A stretch of DNA of 64,000 nucleotides from Gammaproteobacteria bacterium. Lineage in GTDB: Bacteria > Pseudomonadota > Gammaproteobacteria > Pseudomonadales > UBA5518. Where the stretch lies: assembly GCA_016718385.1 (NCBI GenBank), contig JADKDK010000002.1:310001-374000 (forward strand), given 5' to 3'. Under the pieces are notes generated by a model that worked only from the letters and a program-made list of their open reading frames with translations, was not told the origin of the DNA and did no database searches. Every line of letters starts with the position of its first letter. Position 1 is the stretch's first letter. The position numbers were made by a program, and so were the translations under genes. Positions 1-10,140 of this stretch are shown here, piece after piece.

Positions 1-1216
1 CGATCGCGCGCGCGTGCGGCGCACGCTGCTCCTCGAGCACGCGCACCACCTGCGGGATCACGTCGCCGGCACGGCGCACGATCACGGTGTCGCCGGCCAT
101 CAGCCCGAGGCGGCGCACCTCGTCCATGTTGTGCAAGGTGGCGTTGCTGACCGTCACACCGCCCACGAACACCGGCGCCAGCCGCGCCACCGGCGTGATC
201 GCGCCGGTGCGCCCGACCTGGAACTCCACCCCGAGCAGCGTGGTCATTTCCTCCTGCGCCGGAAACTTGTGCGCGACCGCCCAGCGCGGAGCCCGCGAGA
301 CGAAGCCGAGCCGCTGCTGCAGCGCCACGCTGTCGACCTTGAACACGATGCCGTCGATGTCGTAGCGCAGCGCGGCGCGCCGCTCCTGCATCCGCGCGTA
401 ATAGGCCAGGCACTCCTCGACACCGCGCGCGACACGCAACTCGCCACTGGTGCGCACACCGAGCTCGCGCAGCCACGCCAGCGCCCCCGACTGCGTGGCC
501 GGCATCGAGGCACCATCGAGCACGCCCAGCCCGTAGGCGCAGAACTCCAGCGGGCGCGCCGCGGTGATGCGCGGGTCGAGCTGGCGCAGGCTGCCGGCGG
601 CGGCGTTGCGCGGGTTCACGAAGGTCTTCTCGCCGCGCTGCGCGGCGCGCCGGTTCATCTCCTCGAAGCCCCGGTGCGGCATGTACACCTCGCCGCGCAC
701 TTCGAGGCGCTGCGGCGGGACCGCCGCCGGCAGGCGCAGCGGTACCGAGGCGATGGTGCGCACGTTCGCCGTGATGTCCTCGCCCGTGGTGCCGTCGCCA
801 CGCGTCGCCGCGCGCACCAGCACGCCCTGCTCGTAGAGCATGCTCACGGCCACGCCGTCGAGCTTGGGCTCGCAGCAGTAGTCCACGCCCGCCTCGTCGC
901 CGAGGCGCTCGCGCACGCGCCGATCGAAGGCGCGCAGTTCATCCTCGCTGAAGACGTTGTCCAGCGACAGCATCGGGATCTCGTGACGCACCGTCGCGAA
1001 GGCCGCCAGCGGCCCGGCGCCGACGCGCTGCGTCGGGGAATCCGCGCTGACCAGTTCGGGATGCGCGCGCTCGAGTTCCTGGAGCCGGCGCAGGAGCCGG
1101 TCGTACTCGCTGTCCGGGATCAGCGGGTCGTCGAGGACGTAGTAGCGGTGGTTGTGGTGGCGGATCTGCTCGCGCAGCCGCTCGATCTCCCCGGCGGCAT
1201 CGGCGCCAGGGCTCAT
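1..1216 (-). CDS. ligA: NAD-dependent DNA ligase LigA (5' part, cut by window edge)
   Basis: Seals nicks during DNA replication and repair using NAD+ as adenylate donor. Reading leftward from the ATG at 1216, the protein starts MSPGADAAGEIERLREQI and has the N-terminal NMN-binding segment (HHNHRYYVLDDPLIPDSEYD), then the adenylation motif CCEPKLDGVAVS with the nucleophilic lysine of KLDG, then RGDGTTGEDITAN and the OB-fold region (FQVGRTGAITPVA). About 405 codons are present; the zinc finger, HhH and BRCT parts lie beyond position 1. It follows zipA with about 45 bp between them, in the smc-zipA-ligA order typical of Pseudomonas-like bacteria. Identification is secure. Confidence 0.95.
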   Translation of the reverse strand, partial: MSPGADAAGEIERLREQIRHHNHRYYVLDDPLIPDSEYDRLLRRLQELERAHPELVSADSPTQRVGAGPLAAFATVRHEIPMLSLDNVFSEDELRAFDRRVRERLGDEAGVDYCCEPKLDGVAVSMLYEQGVLVRAATRGDGTTGEDITANVRTIASVPLRLPAAVPPQRLEVRGEVYMPHRGFEEMNRRAAQRGEKTFVNPRNAAAGSLRQLDPRITAARPLEFCAYGLGVLDGASMPATQSGALAWLRELGVRTSGELRVARGVEECLAYYARMQERRAALRYDIDGIVFKVDSVALQQRLGFVSRAPRWAVAHKFPAQEEMTTLLGVEFQVGRTGAITPVARLAPVFVGGVTVSNATLHNMDEVRRLGLMAGDTVIVRRAGDVIPQVVRVLEEQRAPHARAI

Positions 1217-1262
1217 CGCGGCGGCTCCGCGCCCGCGACGCCCGGCCCCGGCGGGGACAAGG

Positions 1263-2165
1263 CTAGCGCCGCGCGCGCGAGTTGCGGTGCGCGAACTCGC
1301 GGATGCGCTGGCGGCAATGCTCGGCGGTCTGCGTGGTGAACACGCTGTGGCTCTCGTCCTGCAGTTCGCCGTCGAGATTGCGCGCCACGACGCGCGCCGT
1401 CTCGAGCATGCAGTCGAAGGCCTCGAGCGGGCGCGTCGGCCCGGGCAGGCGCAGGAAGAAACTGAGCCCGGGCAGGTGCAGCGCGTCCATGGCCGCGATG
1501 TCGAAGGTGCCGGGGCGCGACACGTTCGCCACGCTGAACTGCACCGGCCCCTGGCCCTTCTCCTGCTCGTGGCGGTGGAAGATATCCATCTCGCCGTGGC
1601 GGACATCGCAGGCGTGGAAGATCTTCACCAGCGCCTCGCCGGGAAAACCCCCGGCCTCGCGCGCCAGCACATGGATCACCACGACTTCGCTGTCGGTCTC
1701 CGGCGCCGGCGCCGCAGCGGCCCTGGCGCGCTTCTCGCGCTTCTCGCGCACGGGGGCCGTGATCGGCTCGGTGCCGGGAAGGACCGCCTGTTCCGGCGGC
1801 GTCTCGCGGCGCGGCTGCGGGGGGGCGGGGACGTGCACGGCCGGCGGTTCGGGTTCCAGCACCGGCTCGACGCGCGGTGCCACCCGTGGCGCCGGCGCCT
1901 CGAAATCGTCCATGCCGCGGTTGTCGTGGCCGATGCCGCCACGGTCGCGCACGCGCGCGCCGCCGCCCGGCAGCTCGGCGTTGGGCAGCGCCGGGGCTTC
2001 GGCATCGTCGCGGAAACCGTCGCCCAGCTTCCAGAAGCCGGGCTTGCGGCCCATGCGAATCGGGTTGCGGCTCTCGTTGCGATAGCGCCTGAACGCATCG
2101 AGCAGCACCCCCACGATGAGGAGCGCGCCAATGACGATCAACCAGTCCTGTACACTCAACTCCAT
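1263..2165 (-). CDS. zipA: Cell division protein ZipA
   Basis: ZipA anchors the FtsZ ring to the inner membrane. The 300-residue protein has the family layout: an N-terminal membrane anchor (residues about 7-25, DWLIVIGALLIVGVLLDAF) followed by basic residues, a Pro/Ala/Arg-rich linker of about 130 residues, and a C-terminal FtsZ-binding domain beginning near EVVVIHVLAREAGGFPGEAL. The start is set by the anchor, which is in place only with this ATG. It lies between smc (107 bp upstream) and ligA. The linker is low-complexity; the ends are well conserved. Confidence 0.93.
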   Translation of the reverse strand: MELSVQDWLIVIGALLIVGVLLDAFRRYRNESRNPIRMGRKPGFWKLGDGFRDDAEAPALPNAELPGGGARVRDRGGIGHDNRGMDDFEAPAPRVAPRVEPVLEPEPPAVHVPAPPQPRRETPPEQAVLPGTEPITAPVREKREKRARAAAAPAPETDSEVVVIHVLAREAGGFPGEALVKIFHACDVRHGEMDIFHRHEQEKGQGPVQFSVANVSRPGTFDIAAMDALHLPGLSFFLRLPGPTRPLEAFDCMLETARVVARNLDGELQDESHSVFTTQTAEHCRQRIREFAHRNSRARR

Positions 2166-2226
2166 GCCGCTAGCAGATCCTGTGAACCGGGTGGAATGGC
2201 CTGTCTGTTCCCGCGTTGCCGCGGCA

Positions 2227-2252
2227 TTCTATAACCAAACGTCACTATAGAA
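2227..2252 (-). promoter_or_regulatory. AT-rich inverted repeat in the smc-zipA gap, probable zipA promoter
   Basis: The 107-bp gap between smc and zipA is the only AT-rich patch nearby. It has 7-bp arms TTCTATA (2227-2233) and TATAGAA (2246-2252) separated by 12 bp. On the minus strand the arm TATAGAA reads as a -10-like element about 60 bp before the zipA start. I see no convincing -35 element. It could be a promoter with an operator, or an RNA hairpin. Function is inferred from position only. Confidence 0.3.
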
Positions 2253-2272
2253 CATCGCGCCGGCAACGCCTT

Positions 2273-5200
2273 TCACGCCGTGTGCGCCAGCGCCACGGCC
2301 TCCTCGACATCCACGCTGACCAGTCGCGAGACGCCCGGCTCCTGCATCGTGACGCCCATCAGGTGATGCGCCATTTCCATCGTGATCTTGTTGTGCGTGA
2401 TCACGATGAACTGCACCGTCTCGGACATCTCCCGCACGAGCCGCGCGAATCGCCCGACGTTGGCGTCATCGAGCGGGGCATCGACCTCGTCGAGCATGCA
2501 GAACGGCGACGGGTTCAGGCGGAAGATCGAGAACACCAGCGAGATCGCCGTGAGCGCCTTCTCCCCGCCCGAGAGCAGGTGGATCGTCGCATTGCGCTTG
2601 CCCGGGGGCCGCGCCATGATCGCGACCCCGGTATCCAGCAGGTCGTCGCCGGTCAGTTCGAGGTAGGCGTGCCCGCCTCCGAATACGCGCGGGAACAGCT
2701 CCTGCAGACCGCTGTTGACCTTGTCGAACGTGTCCTTGAAGCGCGTGCGCGTCTCGCGGTCGATCTTGCGGATCGCATTCTCCAGCGTCTCCAGCGCCTC
2801 GACCAGGTCGGCGTTCTGCGCATCGAGGTAGTTCTTGCGCTCCGACTGCTGGCGATGCTCCTCGATCGCCGCGAGGTTGATCGGTCCGAGCCGCGCCAGC
2901 TGGCCACCGAGGCGCTCCAGCTGCGCCTGCCACGCCGTCTCCTGCGCGTCCGCAGGCAGGCCTGCCAGCACGGCCTCGAGATCCGCGTGCCCCTTGTGCA
3001 GCTGCTCGACGATGGCGCCGAGGCGCACCTGCACGCCCTGCGCGGCGATACGCTCCTGCTCCAGCGCGCTGCGCACGGCCTCGGTCTCCTGCTCGATGGC
3101 GTGGCGGCTGCGCTCGGCCTCGCGTAGCGCGTGCTCGACCTCCTGCACCCGGGCGCGCGCGGCCGTCAGCTCGCCCTCGACGGCAAGACGGTCCTGCAGC
3201 TGCGCCTCGAGCAGCTCGCGCCCCTCGGCGATCGGCTCCTCGGTGGCCTCGATCTGCGCGGCCAGCGCCCCGGTGCGCGCCTCGAGCTGGGCGAACTGGC
3301 CCTGGATGCGCGCGATCGCCGCGCGCAGGCTCTCGGTTTGCGAGCCCAGCGACTGGCGACGCATCGCCAGCTGGTGCGCCGAATCCTTGTCCTGACGCGC
3401 CTTCTGCCGGGCGGCCTCGAGCGCCTGGCGGGCCATGTCGCGCTGCAGCTGCAGCGTTTCGCGCCGCTGGCTGTCGCGATGCATGGCGTCGAGCGCGGCC
3501 TCGAGCACACTGCGCGCGCCCTGCAACTCGGCGCGCTGTGCGTCGCGCCGCTCGCGGGTCTGTTGCTGCTCGGAGCGGTTGCGCTCGTCGCGCAGCAGCA
3601 TCTGTTCCAGGCGCGCGTTGCAGGCGCTGAGCGCCGAACGCGCCTCGGTGTAGCGAGCGGTCGCCGCGCGCAGCTCCTGCTGCTGCTGCAACATCCCGGC
3701 CTCGAGCTCGCGCAGTTCCTCGCGCGATTGCTCCAGCGTCTCGAGCAGCAGGGCCTCGCGCTCGCGACCCGCCTCCGTCGCGGCCCCGAGCGCGGCGAGT
3801 TCGCGGCTGCGCTGGATCACGCCGGCGCGCGCATCGGTATCACGCGCTAGCCGCAGCCAGTCCCGACCGAGCCAGATGCCCTCCGGCGTGACCACCGACT
3901 CGCCCGGTGCGAGCCCTTCCTGCAGCGCCAGCGCCTGCGCCAGCGAGTCCGCGACAAGGATCCCGCCCAGCAATCCGCCGACATCGAATGGCGCGCGCAC
4001 CTTGGCCGCGAGGCCCTGCGGCGCCGCCCCGGCGCCTGTCGCCGTTCGCGGGCTGAACAGCCCCAGCGTGCCGGCGCCGAAGCGCTCCAGCGCCGCGGCC
4101 AGCGGGTTCATGTCATCGACGCACACCGCCTGCAGGTGGCTGCCGAGCACGGTCTCCACCGCGGTTTCCCAGCCCGGCTCGACCGTCAGGCGCTCGGCCA
4201 CGCGCTGGTTGCGCGCCAGGCCCTGCGCCTGCAGCCAGCCGGTAACGACCTCGTCGGTCTGCCCCAGGGCGGCCTGCTGCAACGCCTGCAGCGAGGCGAA
4301 GCGCCCGCGCTGCTCCTGCAACTCGCCGCGCACCTCGTCGAGCTGCCCGGTGAACTGCGTGATGCTGGCGCGCGCCACGTCTATCTGCGCGCGCACCGTG
4401 TCGGCACGCTCCTGCCAGCCGCGGCTGATCTCCTCGAGCTCCTGCACGCGCTCGTCCAGCGTCTCGCGCTCCGTCTCGGCGGCCGTGGTGTCGAGCTCGG
4501 CGGCCTCGTGCTCCAGCCGTTCCAGGCGCTGTTGCGCCTGCGCCAGCGCCTCCTCGAGATGGCGGATGCGCGACTGCTGCACCTCGACTTCCTGGCGCGG
4601 CTTTTCGGAGGCGGAGCTGAACTCCTCCCACTCGAGCTGCCACTGGTGCATGGCCTCGTCGGCCAGCGCCAGCGCCTCCTGGGCGCTCGCCTCGGCGGCC
4701 TCGGCCTCGGCGAGCGCCGGTATCACCTCCTCGAGCTCGGCGCCCAGGCGCGCGAGGCGGCCCTCGTCATCGCGCAGGTGACGCTCGGCCTCCTCGCGCG
4801 AGCGCCGCGTCTGCTCGAGATCCGCGCGCAACTGCCGCGCGCGTTCCTGCTGCAGCTGCACCGACTGCTCGGTGCGCGCGATATCGGCGCCGATGGCGTA
4901 ATAGCGCTCCTGAACACCGCCGAGCGCCTCGTTCAGCCCGGAATGCTGCTCGCGAGCCTTCTCGATGTCTGCGTCGACGCGCGTGTGGCGCGCGTTGACC
5001 GCCGCGAGTTCGACCTCGTGGCGCAACACGCTCTCGCGCAGTCCCGCGCCCTGGGCATCGAGCTGGCGCCACTGCAGCGCCAGCAGCTCGGCGCTGATGC
5101 GCCGCTCCTCGGTCTTGAGCTCCGAGTAGCGCTCGGCGGCCGCGGCCTGGCGCTTGAGGTGCTGCAACTGGCGCTCGAGTTCCTCGCGAAAGTCCGTCAG

Positions 5201-5779
5201 GCGCTCGAGGTTCTCGCGCGTGCGGCGGATGCGGTTCTCGGTATCCTTGCGCCGCTCCTTGTACTTGGAGATGCCCGCGGCCTCCTCGATGTAGACGCGC
5301 AGATCCTCGGGCCTGGCTTCGATCAGGCGCGAGATCATGCCCTGCTCGATGATCGCGTAGCTGCGCGGGCCGAGGCCGGTGCCGAGAAAGATGTCGGTGA
5401 TATCGCGCCGCCGGCACCGCGTGCCGTTGAGGTAGTAGTGCGACAACCCGTCGCGGCTGACGGTACGGCGGATCGCGATCTCGGCATAGCTCGCGTACTC
5501 GCCGCCGAGCGTGCCGTCGGTGTTGTCGAAAACCAGTTCGATCGCCGCCTGCCCCACCGGCTTGCGCCCGGTCGAGCCGTTGAAGATGACGTCGGCCATG
5601 GACTCGCCGCGCAGATGCTTCGCGGAGGCCTCCCCGAGCACCCAGCGCACGGCATCGATGATGTTGGACTTGCCGCAGCCGTTGGGACCGACCACCCCGC
5701 ACAGGTTGCTCGGCAACTTCACGGTCGTGGGGTCGACGAAGGACTTGAATCCCGCCAGCTTGATGGTCTTGAGTCGCAT
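2273..5779 (-). CDS. smc: Chromosome segregation protein SMC
   Basis: A 1168-residue SMC ATPase that, with ScpA/ScpB, loops and compacts DNA for segregation. Visible in order: Walker A GPNGCGKSNIID at about residues 31-42; a long arginine/glutamate-rich coiled coil; a hinge around residues 500-640 (AVCVDDMNPLAAALERFGAG); a second coiled coil; and the C-terminal head with signature LLSGGEKALTA, Walker B FCMLDEVDAPLDDANV and the D-loop region. Length is typical. It is read toward zipA and ligA. No frameshift is seen despite its size and very high G+C. Confidence 0.97.
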   Translation of the reverse strand: MRLKTIKLAGFKSFVDPTTVKLPSNLCGVVGPNGCGKSNIIDAVRWVLGEASAKHLRGESMADVIFNGSTGRKPVGQAAIELVFDNTDGTLGGEYASYAEIAIRRTVSRDGLSHYYLNGTRCRRRDITDIFLGTGLGPRSYAIIEQGMISRLIEARPEDLRVYIEEAAGISKYKERRKDTENRIRRTRENLERLTDFREELERQLQHLKRQAAAAERYSELKTEERRISAELLALQWRQLDAQGAGLRESVLRHEVELAAVNARHTRVDADIEKAREQHSGLNEALGGVQERYYAIGADIARTEQSVQLQQERARQLRADLEQTRRSREEAERHLRDDEGRLARLGAELEEVIPALAEAEAAEASAQEALALADEAMHQWQLEWEEFSSASEKPRQEVEVQQSRIRHLEEALAQAQQRLERLEHEAAELDTTAAETERETLDERVQELEEISRGWQERADTVRAQIDVARASITQFTGQLDEVRGELQEQRGRFASLQALQQAALGQTDEVVTGWLQAQGLARNQRVAERLTVEPGWETAVETVLGSHLQAVCVDDMNPLAAALERFGAGTLGLFSPRTATGAGAAPQGLAAKVRAPFDVGGLLGGILVADSLAQALALQEGLAPGESVVTPEGIWLGRDWLRLARDTDARAGVIQRSRELAALGAATEAGREREALLLETLEQSREELRELEAGMLQQQQELRAATARYTEARSALSACNARLEQMLLRDERNRSEQQQTRERRDAQRAELQGARSVLEAALDAMHRDSQRRETLQLQRDMARQALEAARQKARQDKDSAHQLAMRRQSLGSQTESLRAAIARIQGQFAQLEARTGALAAQIEATEEPIAEGRELLEAQLQDRLAVEGELTAARARVQEVEHALREAERSRHAIEQETEAVRSALEQERIAAQGVQVRLGAIVEQLHKGHADLEAVLAGLPADAQETAWQAQLERLGGQLARLGPINLAAIEEHRQQSERKNYLDAQNADLVEALETLENAIRKIDRETRTRFKDTFDKVNSGLQELFPRVFGGGHAYLELTGDDLLDTGVAIMARPPGKRNATIHLLSGGEKALTAISLVFSIFRLNPSPFCMLDEVDAPLDDANVGRFARLVREMSETVQFIVITHNKITMEMAHHLMGVTMQEPGVSRLVSVDVEEAVALAHTA

Positions 5780-5901
5780 TGCGGATCCGCCGGACAGAAG
5801 GCCGCCGGGCGGGCCCGGGGCACGAGGAAAGCGCGCAAGTCTACCGGTTTTGACCCCGGATCACTACCGCCGCGCCGTCACGCTGCGCGCACCCGGCATG
5901 C

Positions 5902-7169
5902 TCAGATGGTGCGGTCGATCAGCACCTGGACACTTTGCTCGCCCCCGGTCAGCGTGAGCGGCTCGCCGCCGCCCTCCAGGTCGCCGGGCTGCGCGCTGAC
6001 GCCGCCCTGGCGCGAGATGCGCGCGATCACGCTGACCTGCGCAAAGCTCGACAGCTTCATCCCCGGCGCCATGGCCATCGCATCGCTCAGTTCCACGGCG
6101 CGCGGCAGTTCCGTGGCCGGAAAACGCGCCACTGCCAGCGGCATCGGCGGGCCGCCGACGGCGCGCGCGAACACGAACACGGTATCCCCGGGGCGCAGCT
6201 CCAGCCCCGGCGCGAGGCTCACGGCCACCTGCAGGCGCGGACCGGAGGCGGCCGGCGGCGCACCGCTGTCGGGGACCGGCGCGCCCGGCGCCGGGCCGGC
6301 GCTTTCGCCGAGGCGCGAGCGTGCCATCGCGATGCCGTCACGGATCACGCCGGCATCGGGGGCGCCGGGCGGCAGGTGATCGAGCAGCCTCTGCCAGTAA
6401 TCGAGCGCGCCGCGGTAATCGCCGGCCTGGAAGCGGTCCATGCCGACCAGACCGAGCAGCGTGACCTGTGCCGGGTCGATGGCGAAGGCGCGATCGACCA
6501 GTGCCTGCACCGCGGGCGTGAGCTTGCGCCCGCCCGCGAGATACAGCGCCTGCGCGGACTGCGCGATCATTGCCGCATCCTCCGGGTAGAGATCGACCAG
6601 CTCCGCGTAGAGCGCCGCCGCCTGCGGGTAGCGTTCCTCGGCGGTGTAGAGGCGCGCCAGCAGGAAGCGGTAGTCGCCGTCGGGATCGGCGCGGCGCACC
6701 TGCGCCTCCAGCCTCGGTTGCAACCGGGAAAGGAGTTCGGCGCGCTGCGCCGCCGGCATTTCCTGCTCGAGCTGCGCGATCAGGGCGGCCAGCTCGATCT
6801 CGGGCGTTGCGCCAAGGTGGCGATACAGCCCCAGCGCCAGCAGCGGCACGGCGAGCGCGCACGCGAGCAGCGCCGGGCGGCCGCTGCCGCTGCCGCTGCG
6901 CGCCCCGACGCCTGCGGGGGCGGCGGTGTCTTCCAGCACGCGGCGGTCGAGTTCCAGGCGCGCGGCGGCAAACTGTCCGTCATCGAGCGCGCCGCCGGCG
7001 CGAGCGACCTCGAGCTCCGCGAGCTGCTGGCGGTAGGCGCCAAGGTTTTGCGCGCGGCGCGCATCGGCCGCCGCCGGCGGTCCCGGCTCCACGCACGGCG
7101 CAGCGGCAACAGCACCAGCAACCCCGCCAGCGCGCCGAGCAGCGCCGCCGCCGTCCAGAACATGCTCAT
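5902..7169 (-). CDS. ccmI: Cytochrome c maturation protein CcmI (apparent frameshift)
   Basis: CcmI is the membrane-anchored TPR chaperone that holds apocytochrome c for haem ligation. The start at 7169 overlaps the ccmH stop (ATGA) and gives MSMFWTAAALLGALAGLLVL, the expected first membrane segment. This frame then runs into nonsense, while another frame picks up the conserved continuation QNLGAYRQQLAELEVARAGG, the second membrane segment, TPR repeats and the C-terminal domain ending VQVLIDRTI. The switch falls in a CCGCCGGCGG tract near 7068-7092 and corresponds to one missing base. Everything downstream is intact, so a sequence error is more likely than decay. Last gene of the ccm cluster. 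Confidence 0.88.
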
Positions 7170-7633
7170 CCCTGCCTTCCGTCGTCATCCAGGAGTTCGT
7201 CGAGGCGCCGGCGCTCGGCATCGCTGAGCGCGGCCGCGCGCGCGAGACCGGCACGGCGCGCACGCCGCACGATGCCTGCCAGCACGAGCAGGCCTACACC
7301 GAGCATCAGCACCGGCGCGCCCCACAGCAGCGCGGTCTTCGCTTCCAGCCGCGGTTCGTACAGCACGTACTCGCCGTAGCGCGTGACCATGAAATCGACG
7401 ATCTCCGCATCGCTCTTGCCCTCCAGCAGCAGCCGGTGCAGTTCCAGGCGCAGGTCCTCGGCGATCGGCGCGTTGGAATCGGCGAGGTTCTGGTTCTGGC
7501 ACTTGGGACAGCGCAGCTCCTGCGCGAATTCGAGGTAGCGCTGGCGCTGCTCCTCGGTGGCGAAATCGAAGGTCTCCACGGCGGCGTGCAGCGGACCGCC
7601 GAGCAGCACGAGCAGCAGCAACACGCGCCTCAT
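7166..7633 (-). CDS. ccmH: Cytochrome c maturation protein CcmH (CycL)
   Basis: Periplasm-facing thiol protein that keeps the CXXCH cysteines of apocytochrome c reduced for haem attachment. The ATG at 7633 gives a 155-residue protein with a signal/anchor (MRRVLLLLVLLGGPLHAA), the active-site LRCPKCQNQNLADSNA, the family helical bundle (DLRLELHRLLLEGKSDAEI, VTRYGEYVLYEP) and a C-terminal membrane helix (LLWGAPVLMLGVGLLVLAGI). A longer in-frame extension exists upstream but lacks family similarity. The start overlaps the ccmG stop and the stop overlaps the ccmI start, so translation is probably coupled. Confidence 0.95.
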   Translation of the reverse strand: MRRVLLLLVLLGGPLHAAVETFDFATEEQRQRYLEFAQELRCPKCQNQNLADSNAPIAEDLRLELHRLLLEGKSDAEIVDFMVTRYGEYVLYEPRLEAKTALLWGAPVLMLGVGLLVLAGIVRRARRAGLARAAALSDAERRRLDELLDDDGRQG

Positions 7634-8163
7634 GGCGTGGCCCCGGCGCCGAGCCGCGCGATCAGCGGTTCGAACTGCTCGCGCCAGACGCGCGCATCGA
7701 GCGGCCCCTGGTAGCGCAGGCGCACGATGCCGGCGGCGTCGATCAGGTAGGTCTCCGGCGCGCCCGTCACACCGAGATCGATGCCGAGCCGGCCGCTGTC
7801 GTCGACGATGTTGAGCCGGTACGGATCGCCCCTGGTCTCGATCCAGCGCCGCGCCGCCGCGGAGTCGTCCTTGTAGTTGAGGCCGAAGATCGTCACGCCC
7901 GTGCGCGCGAGTTCGTTGAGGTAAGCGTGCTCGGCGGCGCAGGAGGGGCACCACGTCGCCCAGACGTTCACCAGCGCCACAGCGCCGAGCAGGTCCTCGC
8001 GGCTAACCGCGTCCCCGGCCAGCGTGCGCGCCGTGAATTGCGGGAACGGGCGGTCCTCGAGCGCCGAGGGCATGTGATTGGGATCCAGCGACAGCCCGCG
8101 CCACAGCAGCAGCGCCAGCACGGCGAAGGCGATCAGCGGCAGGAACAGGCGCAGGCGCTGCAT
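7630..8163 (-). CDS. ccmG: Thiol:disulfide interchange protein CcmG/DsbE
   Basis: Periplasmic membrane-tethered thioredoxin-fold protein that passes electrons to CcmH and apocytochromes. The 177 residues show an N-terminal anchor (LPLIAFAVLALLLW), the redox motif WATWCPSCAAEH, and the thioredoxin-fold cis-proline region GVTGAPETYLID. The second X of CXXC is Ser where many homologues have Thr, a conservative change. It sits 3 bp after ccmF and overlaps ccmH by 4 bp. Confidence 0.95.
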   Translation of the reverse strand: MQRLRLFLPLIAFAVLALLLWRGLSLDPNHMPSALEDRPFPQFTARTLAGDAVSREDLLGAVALVNVWATWCPSCAAEHAYLNELARTGVTIFGLNYKDDSAAARRWIETRGDPYRLNIVDDSGRLGIDLGVTGAPETYLIDAAGIVRLRYQGPLDARVWREQFEPLIARLGAGATP

Positions 8164-8166
8164 CGT

Positions 8167-10140
8167 TCAGGCTCCCGCGACCGCGCCGGCGGACGCGAGC
8201 GACGCCCGCGCACGCACCACGCGATAGCGCCGGTCGGCCAGCGTCAGCGAGCCGCCCAGGGCCATCAGCACGCCACCCAGCCAGAGCCAGCGCACGAAGG
8301 GCTTGTGGTGCACGCGCACGGCCCAGGCGCCCTCGCCCACCGGTTCACCGAGCGAGATGTAGAGATCGCGCAGGAAACCCGGATCGATCGCGGCCTCCGT
8401 CATCACGTTGCCCATCTGGCTGTGGTAATTGCGCTTCTGCGCATGCAGCTCGATGCTGCTGCCGTCGCGGCGCGCGAGGAAGGTGCCTTCCTCGGCGCTG
8501 AAGTTCGGACCTTCCGCATGGCGCGTGCCGAGGAAGGTGAAGCTGTAACCGGCGAGCTGCACCTCGTCGCCCGGGGCCATGCGCACGTCGCGCTCGTCGC
8601 TGTAGACCGTCGTGAGGCCGACGCCTGCGATGCACATCGCCATGCCCAGGTGCGCCACCCACATGCCCCAGTAGCTGGCGCCGAGCCCGCCCAGCGCCCG
8701 CACGCCGCCGCGCTCGGCGAGCCGCGCCGACAAGCCACTTGCCAGCGTCGCGAGGATCCACATCGCCAGCGCCACCGTGAGCGCTACCCCGGCATGCCAG
8801 GCACCGCCGTAGAGCAACGGGAACACCGCGCCAGCCGCGAGGCTCACGCCCGCCGGCAGCAGCACGCGCCGGCCCAGCCAGCGACTGTCGCCACCGCGCC
8901 AGCGCAGCAACGGACCGACGCCCATGACCAGCGTCAACACCACCACCAGTGGCACGAAGGTCATGTTGAAATACGGCGGGCCGACCGACATGCGTCCCAG
9001 TTCGAGCGCCGAGATCAGCAGGGGATACAGCGTGCCGATCAGCACCGTCGCCATCGCGATCACCAGCAGGATGTTGTTGCCGAGCAGCGCCGTTTCACGC
9101 GACCACAGCCCGATCTCGCCCTTGGCGGAAACCGCCGGCGCGCGCAGCGCGTAGAGCGTGAGCGAGCAGCCGATCACCACCCCGAGGAATGCCAGCACGA
9201 ACAGGCCGCGCTCGGGATCGGTGGCGAAGGCATGCACCGAGGTCAGCACGCCCGAGCGCACCAGGAAAGTGCCGAGCAGGCTCAGCGAGAACGCCGTGAT
9301 CGCCAGCAGCACGGTCCAGCTGCGGAACAGCCCCCGCTTCTCGGTCACGGCGAGCGAATGGATCAGCGCCGTGCCTACCAGCCATGGCATGAACGAGGCG
9401 TTCTCCACCGGATCCCAGAACCACCATCCGCCCCAGCCGAGCTCGTAATAGGCCCACCAGCTGCCGAGCGTGATGCCGATCGTCAGGAACACCCAGGCCG
9501 CATTGGTCCACGGCCGGCTCCAGCGCGCCCATGCCGCGTCGAGTCGCCCGGTGGACAGGGCGGCGATCGCGAACGCGAAGGCCACGGAAAAACCCACGTA
9601 GCCGAGGTAGAGCATCGGCGGGTGCAGCACCAGCCCGATGTCCTGCAGCAGCGGGTTCAGGTCCCGGCCCTCGGCCGGCACATCGGGAAAGGAGCGCGCG
9701 AACGGATTCGAGGTGAACAGCACGAAGAGGTAGAACCCGACCGAGATCATGCCCATCACCGACAGCACGCGCGCGCGCATGTCGCGCGCCAGCGAAGCGC
9801 TGAACACGGCCACCGCCGCGCTCCACCCGGCCAGGATGAACACCCACAGCAGCATCGAGCCCTCGTGGTTGCCCCACAGCGCGCTCAGCTTGTACCAGGC
9901 CGGCAACGCGGTGTTCGAGTGTTGCGCCACCAGGCGCACCGAGAAATCGTCCTGCAGGAAGGCGCGCGCCAGACAGGCGAAGGCAATACCCACGAAGAGC
10001 AACTGCGCCAGCGCCAGCACCGGCGCACTGTCCATCCACGACCGCACGCCGCGCAGCGAACCGGCCAGCGGCAGCGCGGCCTGTACCACCGCCACGCACA
10101 GCGCGAGGATCAGCGCGAAATGCCCGAACTCAACGACCAT
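8167..10140 (-). CDS. ccmF: Haem lyase CcmF
   Basis: Core of the cytochrome c haem lyase; receives haem from holo-CcmE and attaches it to apocytochrome with CcmH/CcmI. The 657-residue protein is polytopic throughout. It contains the tryptophan-rich haem-handling WWD motif (ELGWGGWWFWDPVENASFMP) and family segments HNTALPAWYKLSALWGNHEG and YRVVRARASLASAGA near the end. Length matches the family. Its start overlaps the end of ccmE by 11 bp. Confidence 0.96.
   Translation of the reverse strand: MVVEFGHFALILALCVAVVQAALPLAGSLRGVRSWMDSAPVLALAQLLFVGIAFACLARAFLQDDFSVRLVAQHSNTALPAWYKLSALWGNHEGSMLLWVFILAGWSAAVAVFSASLARDMRARVLSVMGMISVGFYLFVLFTSNPFARSFPDVPAEGRDLNPLLQDIGLVLHPPMLYLGYVGFSVAFAFAIAALSTGRLDAAWARWSRPWTNAAWVFLTIGITLGSWWAYYELGWGGWWFWDPVENASFMPWLVGTALIHSLAVTEKRGLFRSWTVLLAITAFSLSLLGTFLVRSGVLTSVHAFATDPERGLFVLAFLGVVIGCSLTLYALRAPAVSAKGEIGLWSRETALLGNNILLVIAMATVLIGTLYPLLISALELGRMSVGPPYFNMTFVPLVVVLTLVMGVGPLLRWRGGDSRWLGRRVLLPAGVSLAAGAVFPLLYGGAWHAGVALTVALAMWILATLASGLSARLAERGGVRALGGLGASYWGMWVAHLGMAMCIAGVGLTTVYSDERDVRMAPGDEVQLAGYSFTFLGTRHAEGPNFSAEEGTFLARRDGSSIELHAQKRNYHSQMGNVMTEAAIDPGFLRDLYISLGEPVGEGAWAVRVHHKPFVRWLWLGGVLMALGGSLTLADRRYRVVRARASLASAGAVAGA

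Noticed and set aside
2273..5779. Several plus-strand frames within smc
   Set aside because: Shadows of the SMC coding sequence; the minus-strand frame is intact with all catalytic motifs.
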